Below are positions 8,604-18,500 of a stretch of 64,000 nucleotides of DNA, in pieces; within the stretch, counting starts at the first letter, position 1; each line of letters starts with the position of its first letter. The position numbers and the translations under genes are program-made. Origin of the DNA: Spirosoma lacussanchae (GTDB lineage Bacteria > Bacteroidota > Bacteroidia > Cytophagales > Spirosomataceae); NCBI RefSeq assembly GCF_005870035.1, contig NZ_SWJG01000001.1, forward strand, positions 310,001-374,000. The letters are read 5' to 3'. The notes beneath the pieces were generated by a model. That model did not search any database. It saw nothing but the letters and a program-made list of their open reading frames with translations, and had not been told where the DNA came from.

Positions 8604-10040
8604 ATGAGTAACACCCGTAAGGCCATGAATGGCGGCAAGTGGATCACAATTGCCACGGCCATTTCTACCGTGTTTCAGTTTGCGCAGGTAGCCGTTCTGG
8701 CCCGGCTGCTGGCGCCCGCCGACTTTGGGGTTGTGAGCGTCAGTAACCTGATCATTGCGTTTTTCGGGGTGTTTGCCAACCTGGGTTTTTCCAACTCGAT
8801 TATTTATAAGCAGGAAAGCGACCGGCGCGTTCTATCGACCCTCTACTGGCTGAACCTGGCGGTTGGGGTGCTGCTTTTTGCGATCATATACATCAGCACA
8901 CCGCCCATCGTTGCGTTCTACGAAGAGCCTCGGCTCGGGCGGGTGGTCCGGCTGGCGTCGTTTTATTTCCTGATTGTTTACTTCGGGCAACTGTACCTGT
9001 TCCTGCTCGAGAAAGAGCTGCGGTTCAAGTCAGTGGCCATCATCGATATCATAGGCAGCGTTGTGTCGACAGGGGTAACGCTGTCGCTCGCGTTCAACCA
9101 GTATCAGGAGTTGTCGCTCATTATTGGTTCACTGGTTGGGCAGGCGGTGCGTAGTGCTCTCCAGGTTGCGCTGGGCCGGCCGTTTTTTCGACCGATGCTG
9201 GCCTTCAGGCTGCACGATGCCAAAGAACACCTGCGGTTTGGCATATACAACATGGGCGATGGCTTTCTGGGCTTCATCCAGTCAAACTCCGATAACATTT
9301 TTATCGGGGGCCTGCTCGGGGTAGAGAAACTCGGGTTCTACACGATGGCCTACCAGCTGGCTATTTTTCCCGTCATCAAGCTGAACCCGATTATTTTGCA
9401 GGTAGCGTACCCGATTCTGGCGAAGATGAAAGACAGCGCGGCCGACCTGAAGAAGTCGTACCTGAAAATTCTGGATTTCATTAGCTACTGCAACCTGCCG
9501 CTGCTGGCGGGGCTGTTTATCACGGCCGAAACGGTGGTGCCGCTGTTTTACGGACCGGGCTGGGAAGAAACCATTCAGCTGATCCGGATTTTCGTGTTTG
9601 TCAGTGTTTTCTTTTCGCTGAGCCACCCGCTCTTCACGCTGGCCTTTACCAAGGGGAAGCCTAACCTGTTGTTTTACCTGAATCTGGCTACGTTGCTCGT
9701 GAAGATTCCGCTGGTTTACGTGGGAGGCCGGTATTTTGGGGTTACGGGCGTGGCCTATGCATTTCTGCTTACGACCTTTCTGAATATGCTGGCCAATTTC
9801 GCCATTGTGCATTACCTGGTCGGTAGCTTTCTGGGCGTTTTCCTGCAAAACATAGCTAAGCCGGTGCTGTTCTGCGGGCTTATGATTGGCGTGGTTATGC
9901 TGTACAAAATGACCGTTGGGCATGAGGGCTGGCTAAATGCTGGTGCTGAGATTGCGCTGGGCGGGGCGGTATATCTGGCCCTGACGCTGGCTTACAAACT
10001 GCCCTTCTCCGAGATCAAAGCCTACCGCCAGGCGCTCTAG
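8604..10040 (+). CDS. Polysaccharide flippase (Wzx/MATE-like, lipopolysaccharide biosynthesis protein)
   Basis: This 478-aa protein is almost entirely hydrophobic, with about twelve to fourteen helices. It starts with TRKAMNGGKWITIATAISTVFQFAQVAVLARLLAPADFGVVS, the characteristic first helices of the Polysacc_synt/WzxC family. These proteins move lipid-linked oligosaccharide repeat units across the inner membrane before polymerisation. The gene follows the T9SS-type protein by 14 bp and ends before a long terminator hairpin at 10235-10282. Together with the O-antigen ligase at 836 it supplies the flip-and-polymerise steps for the glycosyltransferases at both ends of the window. Export of the NRPS-PKS product is less likely but cannot be ruled out from sequence. 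Confidence 0.88.
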   Translation: MSNTRKAMNGGKWITIATAISTVFQFAQVAVLARLLAPADFGVVSVSNLIIAFFGVFANLGFSNSIIYKQESDRRVLSTLYWLNLAVGVLLFAIIYISTPPIVAFYEEPRLGRVVRLASFYFLIVYFGQLYLFLLEKELRFKSVAIIDIIGSVVSTGVTLSLAFNQYQELSLIIGSLVGQAVRSALQVALGRPFFRPMLAFRLHDAKEHLRFGIYNMGDGFLGFIQSNSDNIFIGGLLGVEKLGFYTMAYQLAIFPVIKLNPIILQVAYPILAKMKDSAADLKKSYLKILDFISYCNLPLLAGLFITAETVVPLFYGPGWEETIQLIRIFVFVSVFFSLSHPLFTLAFTKGKPNLLFYLNLATLLVKIPLVYVGGRYFGVTGVAYAFLLTTFLNMLANFAIVHYLVGSFLGVFLQNIAKPVLFCGLMIGVVMLYKMTVGHEGWLNAGAEIALGGAVYLALTLAYKLPFSEIKAYRQAL

Positions 10041-10060
10041 CTTTATTCCTGTTTATTGAT

Positions 10061-10160
10061 GATGAAGCCCGGTAGCGGGCAGAACATGCCACCCCTACGG
10101 GGTTTGTAGTCGGGCATGGTTGTTTGGCGTGGACATGCCATCCGGATGGGGTGGTGGGTC
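10061..10160. repeat. Cluster of short palindromes with ACATGCC spacers
   Basis: Three small dyads follow one another: GCCCG-GTAG-CGGGC (10067-10080), ACCCC-TAC-GGGGT (10091-10103) and the perfect palindrome CCATCCGGATGG (10138-10149). The second and third are each preceded by ACATGCCA. The layout resembles dispersed extragenic repeats that sit between convergent genes in Bacteroidota genomes. No convincing reading frame covers it. Confidence 0.5.
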
Positions 10161-10234
10161 GGAGAAGGTTGCCGGGTTGATAACGTGCCGTAGGTACGCG
10201 ACCTGGCTCCGGTGTGCATGGGATAACAAACGTC

Positions 10235-10282
10235 AAAGGCGGAACAGACGCGCATCATGAGGTGCGCGTCTGTTCCGCCTTT
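10235..10282. terminator. Bidirectional terminator-like hairpin, perfect 20-bp stem
   Basis: A perfect inverted repeat (10235-10254 with 10263-10282) encloses an 8-nt loop. The arms begin with AAAGGCGG and end with CCGCCTTT, so each strand has a short T run at its 3' side. It lies between the convergent flippase gene and the NRPS gene and can stop transcription from both sides. Confidence 0.8.
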
Positions 10283-10296
10283 GGCTAACTTCTGCT

Positions 10297-13200
10297 TTAT
10301 GCCTGATCCAGCGCGCGTTGCAGGGCCAGCGCCAGCGCCTTATCGTTAGGCGGGTACATGAGCGTAGCATGGTCGCCGGGAACGTCATGGACGCGGACGC
10401 CCTGCCGGGCAAAGTCGTTCCAGCCGAGGTAGACCTGGTCATCTACGAAATACAGCCGGGTCATTGCCCGGAATAGGTCGAGCTTTCCGTTGTAGGGCTG
10501 TAGCCGGTAAGCCTCAAAGGCCTCTTCGTGCTTTTGCATAATGTATTCCATATGCCCCAGTTCAGTAGCAGGTTTTGGCTTGCTGGCCAGGCCCAGACCT
10601 TCCAGCAGCAGTTGCCCCTGCCGGGTAAAGTACTCCTGCTGGTAGCGTAGGGTCTCTTTAGGCTGGTTGATCAGCGACCGGCCAATGAAGAGCATCTTCG
10701 GGAACTGCCGCCCAATCCGCCAGACCAGCCGACTGAACTGACTCTTGTGCGAAACCAGGGCGCGGGCGTCGGTGTCGAACATGGCCAGCAGCTTGATTTC
10801 CTTGCCCATGGCCCGGAGTTGCTGCGCCATCTCGTAGGCTACATACCCCCCAAACGAATAGCCCGCAATGGCGTAGGGACCCGTTGGATTCTGTTCCAGC
10901 ACCTCCTGAATGTAACAGGCCGCAATATCTTCCATCCGGTTCAGCGGCTCTTCGGTACCGTCGAGACCGCGGGCCTGCAGGCCGTATATGGGTTGCTCGG
11001 GGTCCATGTAGGTCGAGAGGCTGCTGAAGTTGAGCAGGTTCAGCCCGATGCCGTGGATGATGTAAATCGGGGTTTTGCTGCCCTGCGGTTTGATCGGCAC
11101 CAGCGACTTAAACGTGCGGGTCGGTTTGTCGGGTTGCAGCAGCTGGGCCAGCCGATGGATGGTCGGGTATTCGAACAGCATCGATAGCGGAAAACGCCGA
11201 CCGGTTTCGCGCTCCAGCTGGGTCATTACCCGTACGGCCAGCATGGAGTGACCACCCAGGTCGAAGAAATTGTCGTGAACGCTGATGCTGTCGAGACCGA
11301 AAACACCCGTCCAGATACCGGCCAGCAGCTTTTCTTCGGGCGTTTGTGCGGCCACGAACCGGTTCACAACGGGCACTTCGGTCGGCTCGGGTTTCGGCAG
11401 CGCTTTCCGGTCAATTTTTCCGTTGGCCGTAACGGGCAGTTTGGGCAGCGACACAAACTCCGTCGGCACCATGTAGGCCGGTAATACCTGCCGGAGCTGC
11501 TCTTTCCAGGCCGCAATATGCTCTTTCGAAACGGTTGTAAACGGTTTGTACGGGCTTTTGACGTACTCGTTCAGGCGCTCGTGGGTTGTAACCAGCGCCG
11601 ACGGCTTCGGCGGAATAGCCCGTCGGTCGGCCGGTATGAAGACGACTTCGAATCGGTTGTCGGTATGGCTGCCCGTCCAGCGAACGTGGGCCCGGAATCC
11701 GTGCTGGCTGGCCAGCCCCCAGAAATCGTTCGGGTCAACGCCGGTTTCGGGCAGGGCATTGTACCGGTCCTGCACCTCGCCAATAAAATCGTCGGGCCGG
11801 GCTTCGCCGATGAACTGGAGCAGCGCATGATCTTTTGCCGTACGTCGGTTAGGCAGATTGACCACCTGGATAACCTGCTGCGGATGGCTGCTGAGCAACT
11901 GCCCGATTGCCGATACCGACAGCCGGTTGTCCCACTCGATGCGCTGGTCTGGCGTGGCTACGGCAGGCGGAGTGCCTACGTAGAGCCAGATGTCGTAATC
12001 GTAGCGGGTGGCTTCGTTCCGGTAAACGCCTTCGCGCAGCTGGATGTCAACGGCCGTAATACGCGGAATAAACGCTGGCAGACGATAAAACAGGGCCGGG
12101 TCGGCCATCAGCTCATCGTCCAGCTGCACCCGCCGGTCCAGCGCCGTCCGGAACTCGGCCACGGTACGGGTACCGCTCGTGCGCCGGATCAGGTCAATGG
12201 CGTGGTACATGGTCAGCGTGTGCTTGCCCTGCATACCGCCAATAAACACACAGCCGCCATCGGCCGTAGCGTTAGCGGCCCGTTCGATGACTTTCAGCAG
12301 GTAGCCGAGGTCAGGAAAATACTGCGCCACCGCGTGGATAAGCACCATATCGAGCGAGGTCGGCTCGATACCCGTAAAGTCATCGGCGGGGGCGGTTTTT
12401 GCCAGCACGTTCGCCCATTTGGCGGGCTGCTGCTGCAGTTTCTTCGACAGCGTGTCGATAGCGGGCTGCGAGTAGTCAGTGGCGATGTATTGCCGAACGT
12501 GCGGGGCCAGTTCAAACACCAGTTGCCCCCCTCCGCAGCCGAGTTCAAGAATGCTGGCTGGCTTCAGGGCTTTGATACGCCGAACCGACTGCTGCATCCA
12601 TTCTTCGTTCTGCTCATGGGCGTTGGCTACGTCGCTCACCTGAGCCACAATGGCCGCATCGAGGTTCTGGTCGGCCAGGTCCAGGTCGCTTTCCGATTCT
12701 TTCCCCAGCGTATAGATTGTGTTCCAGTGTTCCTGCCATTCGGACGAGCCTTCGTCGCTGCCCGATGCGCTCGGAACCACGTAGGCCACAAGCCGCTGAT
12801 CGCCGGGCCGATCTTCGCGTGCAATGACAACGGCATCCTGAATGTCGGGTTGCTGAAGCAGGTTGTACTCGATCTCGCCCGGTTCGATGCGATGGCCGCG
12901 AATCTTGATCTGCTGATCGATCCGCCCCATGTACTGCACATCGCCGTTGGGCAGAAAGCGCCCCAGATCGCCGGTGCGGTACATGCGGACGCCCGTTGCG
13001 GCCTCGGTCACGAACTTCTCGGCGGTCAGGGTGGCCTGGTTCAGGTACCCAATGCCGACACCCGCACCCGAAATGCAGATCTCGCCCGACGAATCGGGGT
13101 TCTCGGGGTTGATGATGATGGTCGTGTTGGCAATGGGTTGCCCAATGGTGATCAGCTCATCGTCGGGTAAAATCTTTTTGCCCGTGGCATAGATCGTGGT

Positions 13201-15540
13201 TTCGGTCGGGCCGTAGAAATTCCACAGTTCGCCACAGAACGAAAGCAGCTGCTGCGCCAGGTCTTTCGAGAGGGCTTCGGCGCAGGAGATGATCCGAACG
13301 TCGCGGGTGCCGCGCCAGCCCGATTCCAGCAGCATCCGCCAGGTGGCGGGGGTAGCCTGAACAAAGGTAATGGCTTCGGTGCGGAGCAGGTCGGCCAGGG
13401 CCGGTCCGTTGCGGCTGGTATCGGTATCGACAATGACCAGCTCGGCACCGGTCAGGAGCGGCAGGTAGATTTCGACGGTGGCGAGGTCGAACGCAATAGT
13501 AGCCAGCGAAACGGTTTTGTCGGTCGGGTTCAGGCCAGGCTGCTGCTGAACGCTCAACATGACGTTTACCACGCTGTTGTGTTTGATCTGCACGCCCTTA
13601 GGCCGCCCAGTAGTGCCGGAAGTGTACAGCACATAAACCGGCGATTCGCCCGCTACGCGGATCGGCAGGTCGTCGGTTGCGTAGCCCGGCAGGGTTGGCC
13701 AGAGGTCTTCGAGCAACAGTTCGCGCGCGGTTACGGCAAACCTACCCTGATGAACCCGATTGGTCAGCAGCACCTGACAGCCTGCGTCGGCCAGTACGTA
13801 ACCAATCCGGTCGGCGGGGTGGCGCGGATCGACGGGAATGTAGGCCGCGCCCGCTTTCATGACGGCTACCAGACAGACAACCATCTCCAGCGACCGCTCT
13901 ACTGCCAGACCCACCCGGTCGCCGGGTTGTACGCCCGCTTCGACCAGCACCCGCGCCAGCTGGTTGGCCTGCTCGTTCAGCTGCGTATAGGTCAGCGTCT
14001 GCTCCTTAAACCGAAGGGCGGTTTTGTGCGGAAACTGCCGAACGGTATCCCCAATAAAGTCGTGCAGCGCCCGGTCGCTGGCAAACGACAGCCGTCGCCC
14101 AAGGCCCGGTTTGTCGGCGCGGACCGGACTTGCCACCGGCGCAGCCACGGGCGCCGGGACCGAAGCGGGTTGGCCCAGGCGCGTATCGGGCGAGGCCGAC
14201 AGGGTCTGTAACAGCTCGACAAATTGCCGATGAAACGACCGGATCGTTTGTTCCCGAAACAGCTGGGTATTATATGACCATTCGATCTGTAGCGCGTCGG
14301 ACGAGCCCGTGGCGTTTATCGATAGTTCGAAATTTTCGAACGCGCGAGGGTTGGTGTCGAAGCGGTAGTCGAGGCCGTGAAAGGCGACTCCATCGGCCAG
14401 ACCCATGTCCATGTTGAAAACCATCGGCACCAGCGGCAACCGCGACGAATCGCGCGAAATCGGCAGCTTTTTGAGCAGACTACCGAAGGTGAGCTGCTGG
14501 TTGTCGAAGGCGTCGAGGAGGTCGATTTTTCGTTTCTGCAGGTAGGCGCCGAACGTCAGCTCCGGCTGCGGAAAGCTCCGGAGGGGCAGCAGGTTCACAC
14601 AATGGCCCACCAGCCGGTCGTGGCCGGTCGCGGACTGGCCCGCAGCCGGTAAACCCAGCACGATGTCGGTCTGACCCGTCAGTCGGTGGATCAGTACTTC
14701 AACGGTGGCCACCAGGGTGGTTACCAGACTGCACCCGGCTTTGGCACCCATCTGCCTGACGGCCTGTAGCAGCGGCCCGTCGACCGTAAAATCGATCCGG
14801 TCGCTCTGGAACGTACGGCGGGTTGGGCGAGGTGAGTCGACGGGGAGGTCCAGTACGGGTACCGAGCCCGCAAACTGCTGTAGCCAGAACTGTTCGATCT
14901 GCCGGTAGTCGGCTGTCTGTACAAACGCCCGCTGCTCCAGCGCGTACTGGCTGAAGGCATCGACGGGCGGCAGCACCGGCTCCTGATGCCGCACATAAGC
15001 CGAGTATAAGCGGCCCAGATCCTGCATCAGAATACCCGTCGACCAGCCATCGCATATGATATGATGGGCGGTCAGGACAAAATGAAAGCGGGTATCACTG
15101 TATTTGATCAGCCCGGCTTTGACGAGCGGGCCGTGGGTCAGGTCGAAATTGGTCTGTACGTCCTGTTTCAGGTAATCGGCTACCAGCCGGTCCTGATCGG
15201 CGGCTGACAGCGCCGAGCCATCGACCAGCTCCAGCGGCACCGACAGCTCCCGGAAAACAATCATCTGCTCGCCGTCGGCGCTGAAGGCCGAGCGCAGGGC
15301 TTCGTGCCGCTGCACAAGGGCGTGCCAGGCCCGCTCCAGAGCCGGTATGCTCAGCTGGCCCGTAAAACGGAGCGAGATCGACTCATTGTAGGAGCGGTTT
15401 GCTTCGTTGCCCCCAAACTGGCACGCCAGCCATATTTCGCGCTGGGGTTCCGTGGTGTGGGTGACGAGCAGTATATCCGGTCCGGCAAACGGGTCGAAAT
15501 CAACGGCGGTCAGTTGGTCGTAAGGTACAGTTGTCAGCAT
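10297..15540 (-). CDS. Nonribosomal peptide synthetase, C-A-MT-PCP-TE
   Basis: This 1747-aa termination module has five domains. The condensation domain (about residues 25-450) has an intact HHIICDG motif at 159-165. The adenylation domain (about 485-920) has the YTSGTTGRPKG core and a YGPTETT block. A methyltransferase (about 935-1305, SAM motif ELGCGGGQ at 999-1006) is inserted between adenylation cores A8 and A9, the usual place for N-methyltransferases. A PCP follows with DNFFDLGGHS (Ser1432), then a type I thioesterase (GYSFGG, Ser1562; Asp1589; His1724). It should accept the acyl chain made by the upstream protein, condense it with an N-methylated amino acid and release the product. A hand alignment of the specificity positions gives D-L-V-Q-I-C-F-I-Y, closest in pattern to glycine-type codes, so sarcosine is a tentative guess. 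It starts 51 bp after the preceding gene. Confidence 0.95.
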   Translation of the reverse strand: MLTTVPYDQLTAVDFDPFAGPDILLVTHTTEPQREIWLACQFGGNEANRSYNESISLRFTGQLSIPALERAWHALVQRHEALRSAFSADGEQMIVFRELSVPLELVDGSALSAADQDRLVADYLKQDVQTNFDLTHGPLVKAGLIKYSDTRFHFVLTAHHIICDGWSTGILMQDLGRLYSAYVRHQEPVLPPVDAFSQYALEQRAFVQTADYRQIEQFWLQQFAGSVPVLDLPVDSPRPTRRTFQSDRIDFTVDGPLLQAVRQMGAKAGCSLVTTLVATVEVLIHRLTGQTDIVLGLPAAGQSATGHDRLVGHCVNLLPLRSFPQPELTFGAYLQKRKIDLLDAFDNQQLTFGSLLKKLPISRDSSRLPLVPMVFNMDMGLADGVAFHGLDYRFDTNPRAFENFELSINATGSSDALQIEWSYNTQLFREQTIRSFHRQFVELLQTLSASPDTRLGQPASVPAPVAAPVASPVRADKPGLGRRLSFASDRALHDFIGDTVRQFPHKTALRFKEQTLTYTQLNEQANQLARVLVEAGVQPGDRVGLAVERSLEMVVCLVAVMKAGAAYIPVDPRHPADRIGYVLADAGCQVLLTNRVHQGRFAVTARELLLEDLWPTLPGYATDDLPIRVAGESPVYVLYTSGTTGRPKGVQIKHNSVVNVMLSVQQQPGLNPTDKTVSLATIAFDLATVEIYLPLLTGAELVIVDTDTSRNGPALADLLRTEAITFVQATPATWRMLLESGWRGTRDVRIISCAEALSKDLAQQLLSFCGELWNFYGPTETTIYATGKKILPDDELITIGQPIANTTIIINPENPDSSGEICISGAGVGIGYLNQATLTAEKFVTEAATGVRMYRTGDLGRFLPNGDVQYMGRIDQQIKIRGHRIEPGEIEYNLLQQPDIQDAVVIAREDRPGDQRLVAYVVPSASGSDEGSSEWQEHWNTIYTLGKESESDLDLADQNLDAAIVAQVSDVANAHEQNEEWMQQSVRRIKALKPASILELGCGGGQLVFELAPHVRQYIATDYSQPAIDTLSKKLQQQPAKWANVLAKTAPADDFTGIEPTSLDMVLIHAVAQYFPDLGYLLKVIERAANATADGGCVFIGGMQGKHTLTMYHAIDLIRRTSGTRTVAEFRTALDRRVQLDDELMADPALFYRLPAFIPRITAVDIQLREGVYRNEATRYDYDIWLYVGTPPAVATPDQRIEWDNRLSVSAIGQLLSSHPQQVIQVVNLPNRRTAKDHALLQFIGEARPDDFIGEVQDRYNALPETGVDPNDFWGLASQHGFRAHVRWTGSHTDNRFEVVFIPADRRAIPPKPSALVTTHERLNEYVKSPYKPFTTVSKEHIAAWKEQLRQVLPAYMVPTEFVSLPKLPVTANGKIDRKALPKPEPTEVPVVNRFVAAQTPEEKLLAGIWTGVFGLDSISVHDNFFDLGGHSMLAVRVMTQLERETGRRFPLSMLFEYPTIHRLAQLLQPDKPTRTFKSLVPIKPQGSKTPIYIIHGIGLNLLNFSSLSTYMDPEQPIYGLQARGLDGTEEPLNRMEDIAACYIQEVLEQNPTGPYAIAGYSFGGYVAYEMAQQLRAMGKEIKLLAMFDTDARALVSHKSQFSRLVWRIGRQFPKMLFIGRSLINQPKETLRYQQEYFTRQGQLLLEGLGLASKPKPATELGHMEYIMQKHEEAFEAYRLQPYNGKLDLFRAMTRLYFVDDQVYLGWNDFARQGVRVHDVPGDHATLMYPPNDKALALALQRALDQA

Positions 15541-15591
15541 GCGTACTATCAGGTTGCCTCGGGTGTTGGACGAGGTGTGGACATTTCGGGC

Positions 15592-18500
15592 TTAGTTATT
15601 CACCTGCATATACTTACCTGGCAGGTCAGGATTGGCAACAAACCAGGCCGGATTTCCCTGGCGGTCGCGGCCGAGCCGGGCACCGGGAATAGGCGGTTGG
15701 TTTGCCGTGAGCAGCTGTCCCTGGGGAGCTGCGGGCGCGGGCAGACTACCGCGCATGAACCCGGCTTCGATCAGGGCGTTTACGCTTTCGCTAAAGGCTG
15801 CCAGTACTGCATCAAGGTCAGCATCCGTATGCGCTTCGGTCATGAAGCAGGGGAAACCATCCCAGATATGAATGCCTTTCTCCCGCATTAAGGTAAACAA
15901 TAACTCGGTATAAGGAGCCTCATCCCTGAACTTGATTTTCCAGAGCGATCCATAATGAGCCACGAAAAATGGCAGCTGCCGGGTCTGGCAAATGGCGTTC
16001 ATCTGATCGGCGAGCCAGGTCGTTTTGTGGGTGAGACCTTCCTGCAGACGGGGGCTGTTTTCCCGAATGTGGGTCAGCGACGCATGAGCCGCAGCCAGGG
16101 CCAGCGGATGGCGGACAAACGTACCCGCAAAGTAAGTGACGCCTACTTCAGGAACCGAGTTGTCGCCGTACTGCCAGGTGCCGCCGTCGAGGGCGTCCAT
16201 AAAGGCTTTCTTCCCGGCAATTACACCGATCGGCAGGCCTGCACCCACCACTTTTCCGTAGGTGGCAATGTCGGCCCGGATATCCAGCACGGCCTGCATA
16301 CCGCCTACGTGCATCCGGAAGCCGGTAATGACCTCGTCGAAGATCAGGGCGGTACCGGCCGAAGCCGTGATGGCGCGCACTTCTTTCAGGAAATCGACGG
16401 GTAAAAACTCCGGACGGCGGCTCTGCACCGGCTCGACCAGTACGGCGGCCAGTTCCGATGCCCGCTCCCGGATGATACGCAGGCTCTCGTCGGTGCCATA
16501 CTCCAGAATCAGCATGTTCTGTACCGCTTCGGGCATGATGCCGGCCGCAGCCGGAAATGACTTCAGCTTTTTCGTGCCCCGAACCAGCACTTCGTCCATG
16601 ATGCCATGATAGGAGCCCGTAAAGGCTACGATCAGCGAGCGACCCGTAATGGTGCGGGCCATCCGCATGGCGCCCAGCACGGCTTCGGAACCGGTGCTGC
16701 AGAGCGCAGCCCGGTCGGCGCCCGTCATCTCGCAGATGAGCTGGCTGACGGTACCGGCCAGTTCGTGTTGCGGGCCCACCTCGAAGCCATTGTCGATCTG
16801 CCGATGCAGGGCCTCGCGGATGTAGTCGGGCTGGTAGCCGAAGAAGTTGGAGCCAAAGCCGTTCAGTACGTCGATGTATTCATTACCGTCGACATCCCAC
16901 AGCCGCGTTCCCCGCGACCGGTTGACGACAATCGGGTATACAATCTCTTTGGTCAGCGGCCGGAAACCGGATACGACCCGTGGGTCAGCCATTTGGTCCC
17001 GATGCTGTTCGGTATACGCTTTGCTCTCCGCCGTTTTCTGGGTGTACCGGGCCGTGAGCTGTTTCAGGAAGGTGTGCTGCCGGTTGGTCAGGTTGGCGGT
17101 TTGCCGGTCGATGCGGGCCGTGGCGCCAAACGGTTTTTTAAGTTCAGCGGCTTCTTCGGGGCTGATGTCAACGGCCTGTCCGTTCGGGATCGATATGGCT
17201 TTCCCGTTCGGTGCGGCATGGGCAGCCCCGTTGGTGCCATTCATATGCCCGTTCAGCACCGGAGCGGGCTGGGGGGCGGGAGCAGCGGCCGGTACCGGAG
17301 GTGCCGGCGTACCAGCCTGCAATAGAGCTACCTGTTTGGCCAGCAACTGGAGCTGCTGCGCAATCAGCCCCAGCGCGGTATCCGACCCTACCGATACGGG
17401 CGGTGTTGCATACACGGGTGCCGGGGCCGGGGCGACTATCGGTGCGGGGGCCGGGGCTGGGGCTGGCGTTGCCTGAACGGGGGCTGGCTGAAACTGATCG
17501 GCCGGGAGGGCCTTGTCGAGGTAGGCCGCCAATTCCTGGGGCGACTGATAATCGGTCGATAGCTGACGGAAGGTGATGGGGACGTTGAACTCCCGGCGCA
17601 GGGTAGTGGCTACCTGAGTCAGCAACAGCGAGTCGAGACCGATCTCCACAAAACTCATGGACGGCTGCACACCAGCCAGATCGATGCCGGATGCGTCTTC
17701 CAGCAGTTCATTGATTCGGTTAAGTAGTACAACGTTTCGCATAGGCGGTACGGGTAAGTGGGTCGGTTCAGTTGAGGTTGTATGGGTCGGCAGCGGCTCG
17801 GCCGGTGAGGGCGCAGACTGCGGGTAAGTTACGGGCGCGGGCGGGTCTACCCAGCATCGTTGTTTACTGAAGGCATAGGTAGGCAGCAGGACCCGGTGTT
17901 GCGGCTGGCCGGCGTAAAACGCGGTCCAGTCGGGGGTTAGCCCCAGTTGCCAGAACTGCCCCAGGGTTGTCAGCATCGACCGGCAGGTAACGGCCCAGTC
18001 GGTGGTTGTTTCGAGGCCGGTCAGTACCGGAACCGGTTTGCCCGCTGCCTGCTGCCGCGCCAGCGTGGCCGATATTTTGCCGGGCCCCAGGTCGAACAGC
18101 AGCGGGTTGTCGAAGGCCAGCATGGTATCGAGGGCCCCGGCAAACTGCACTGTTTCGCGCATGTGGCGCGCCCAGTAGTGCGGATCGGTGGCCCGGGCGT
18201 CGGTCAGCAGCGTGCCCGTCAAGGTCGAGATGATGGGCTTTCGAGGCCGGTTCAGCGGAACACGGGCTACCTGACTCTCAAGGGCATCGGCCACCGGGTC
18301 CATCATGGCCGAGTGGAAGGCGTGGCTCGTAGGCAGCCGCTTGTTCGGAATCTCCTGGTCGCTGAGCTGCCGGGCAAACTCCGATACGGCATCGTCAGGA
18401 CCAGCCACTACGCACAGGTTTTTGCTGTTGATAGCCGCGATAGAAAGCGTTTCGGGTAACATGGCCCGGATGAGGTCGGCGTTTTTACGCACCGATAGCA

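Noticed and set aside
10015..10258. Short frames across the palindrome cluster
   Set aside because: They follow repeats and hairpin arms; no plausible protein.
11518..13170. 550-codon plus-strand frame antisense to the NRPS gene
   Set aside because: It lies fully within the C-A-MT-PCP-TE coding sequence, has low-complexity composition and no domain; it is a shadow frame of GC-rich coding DNA.
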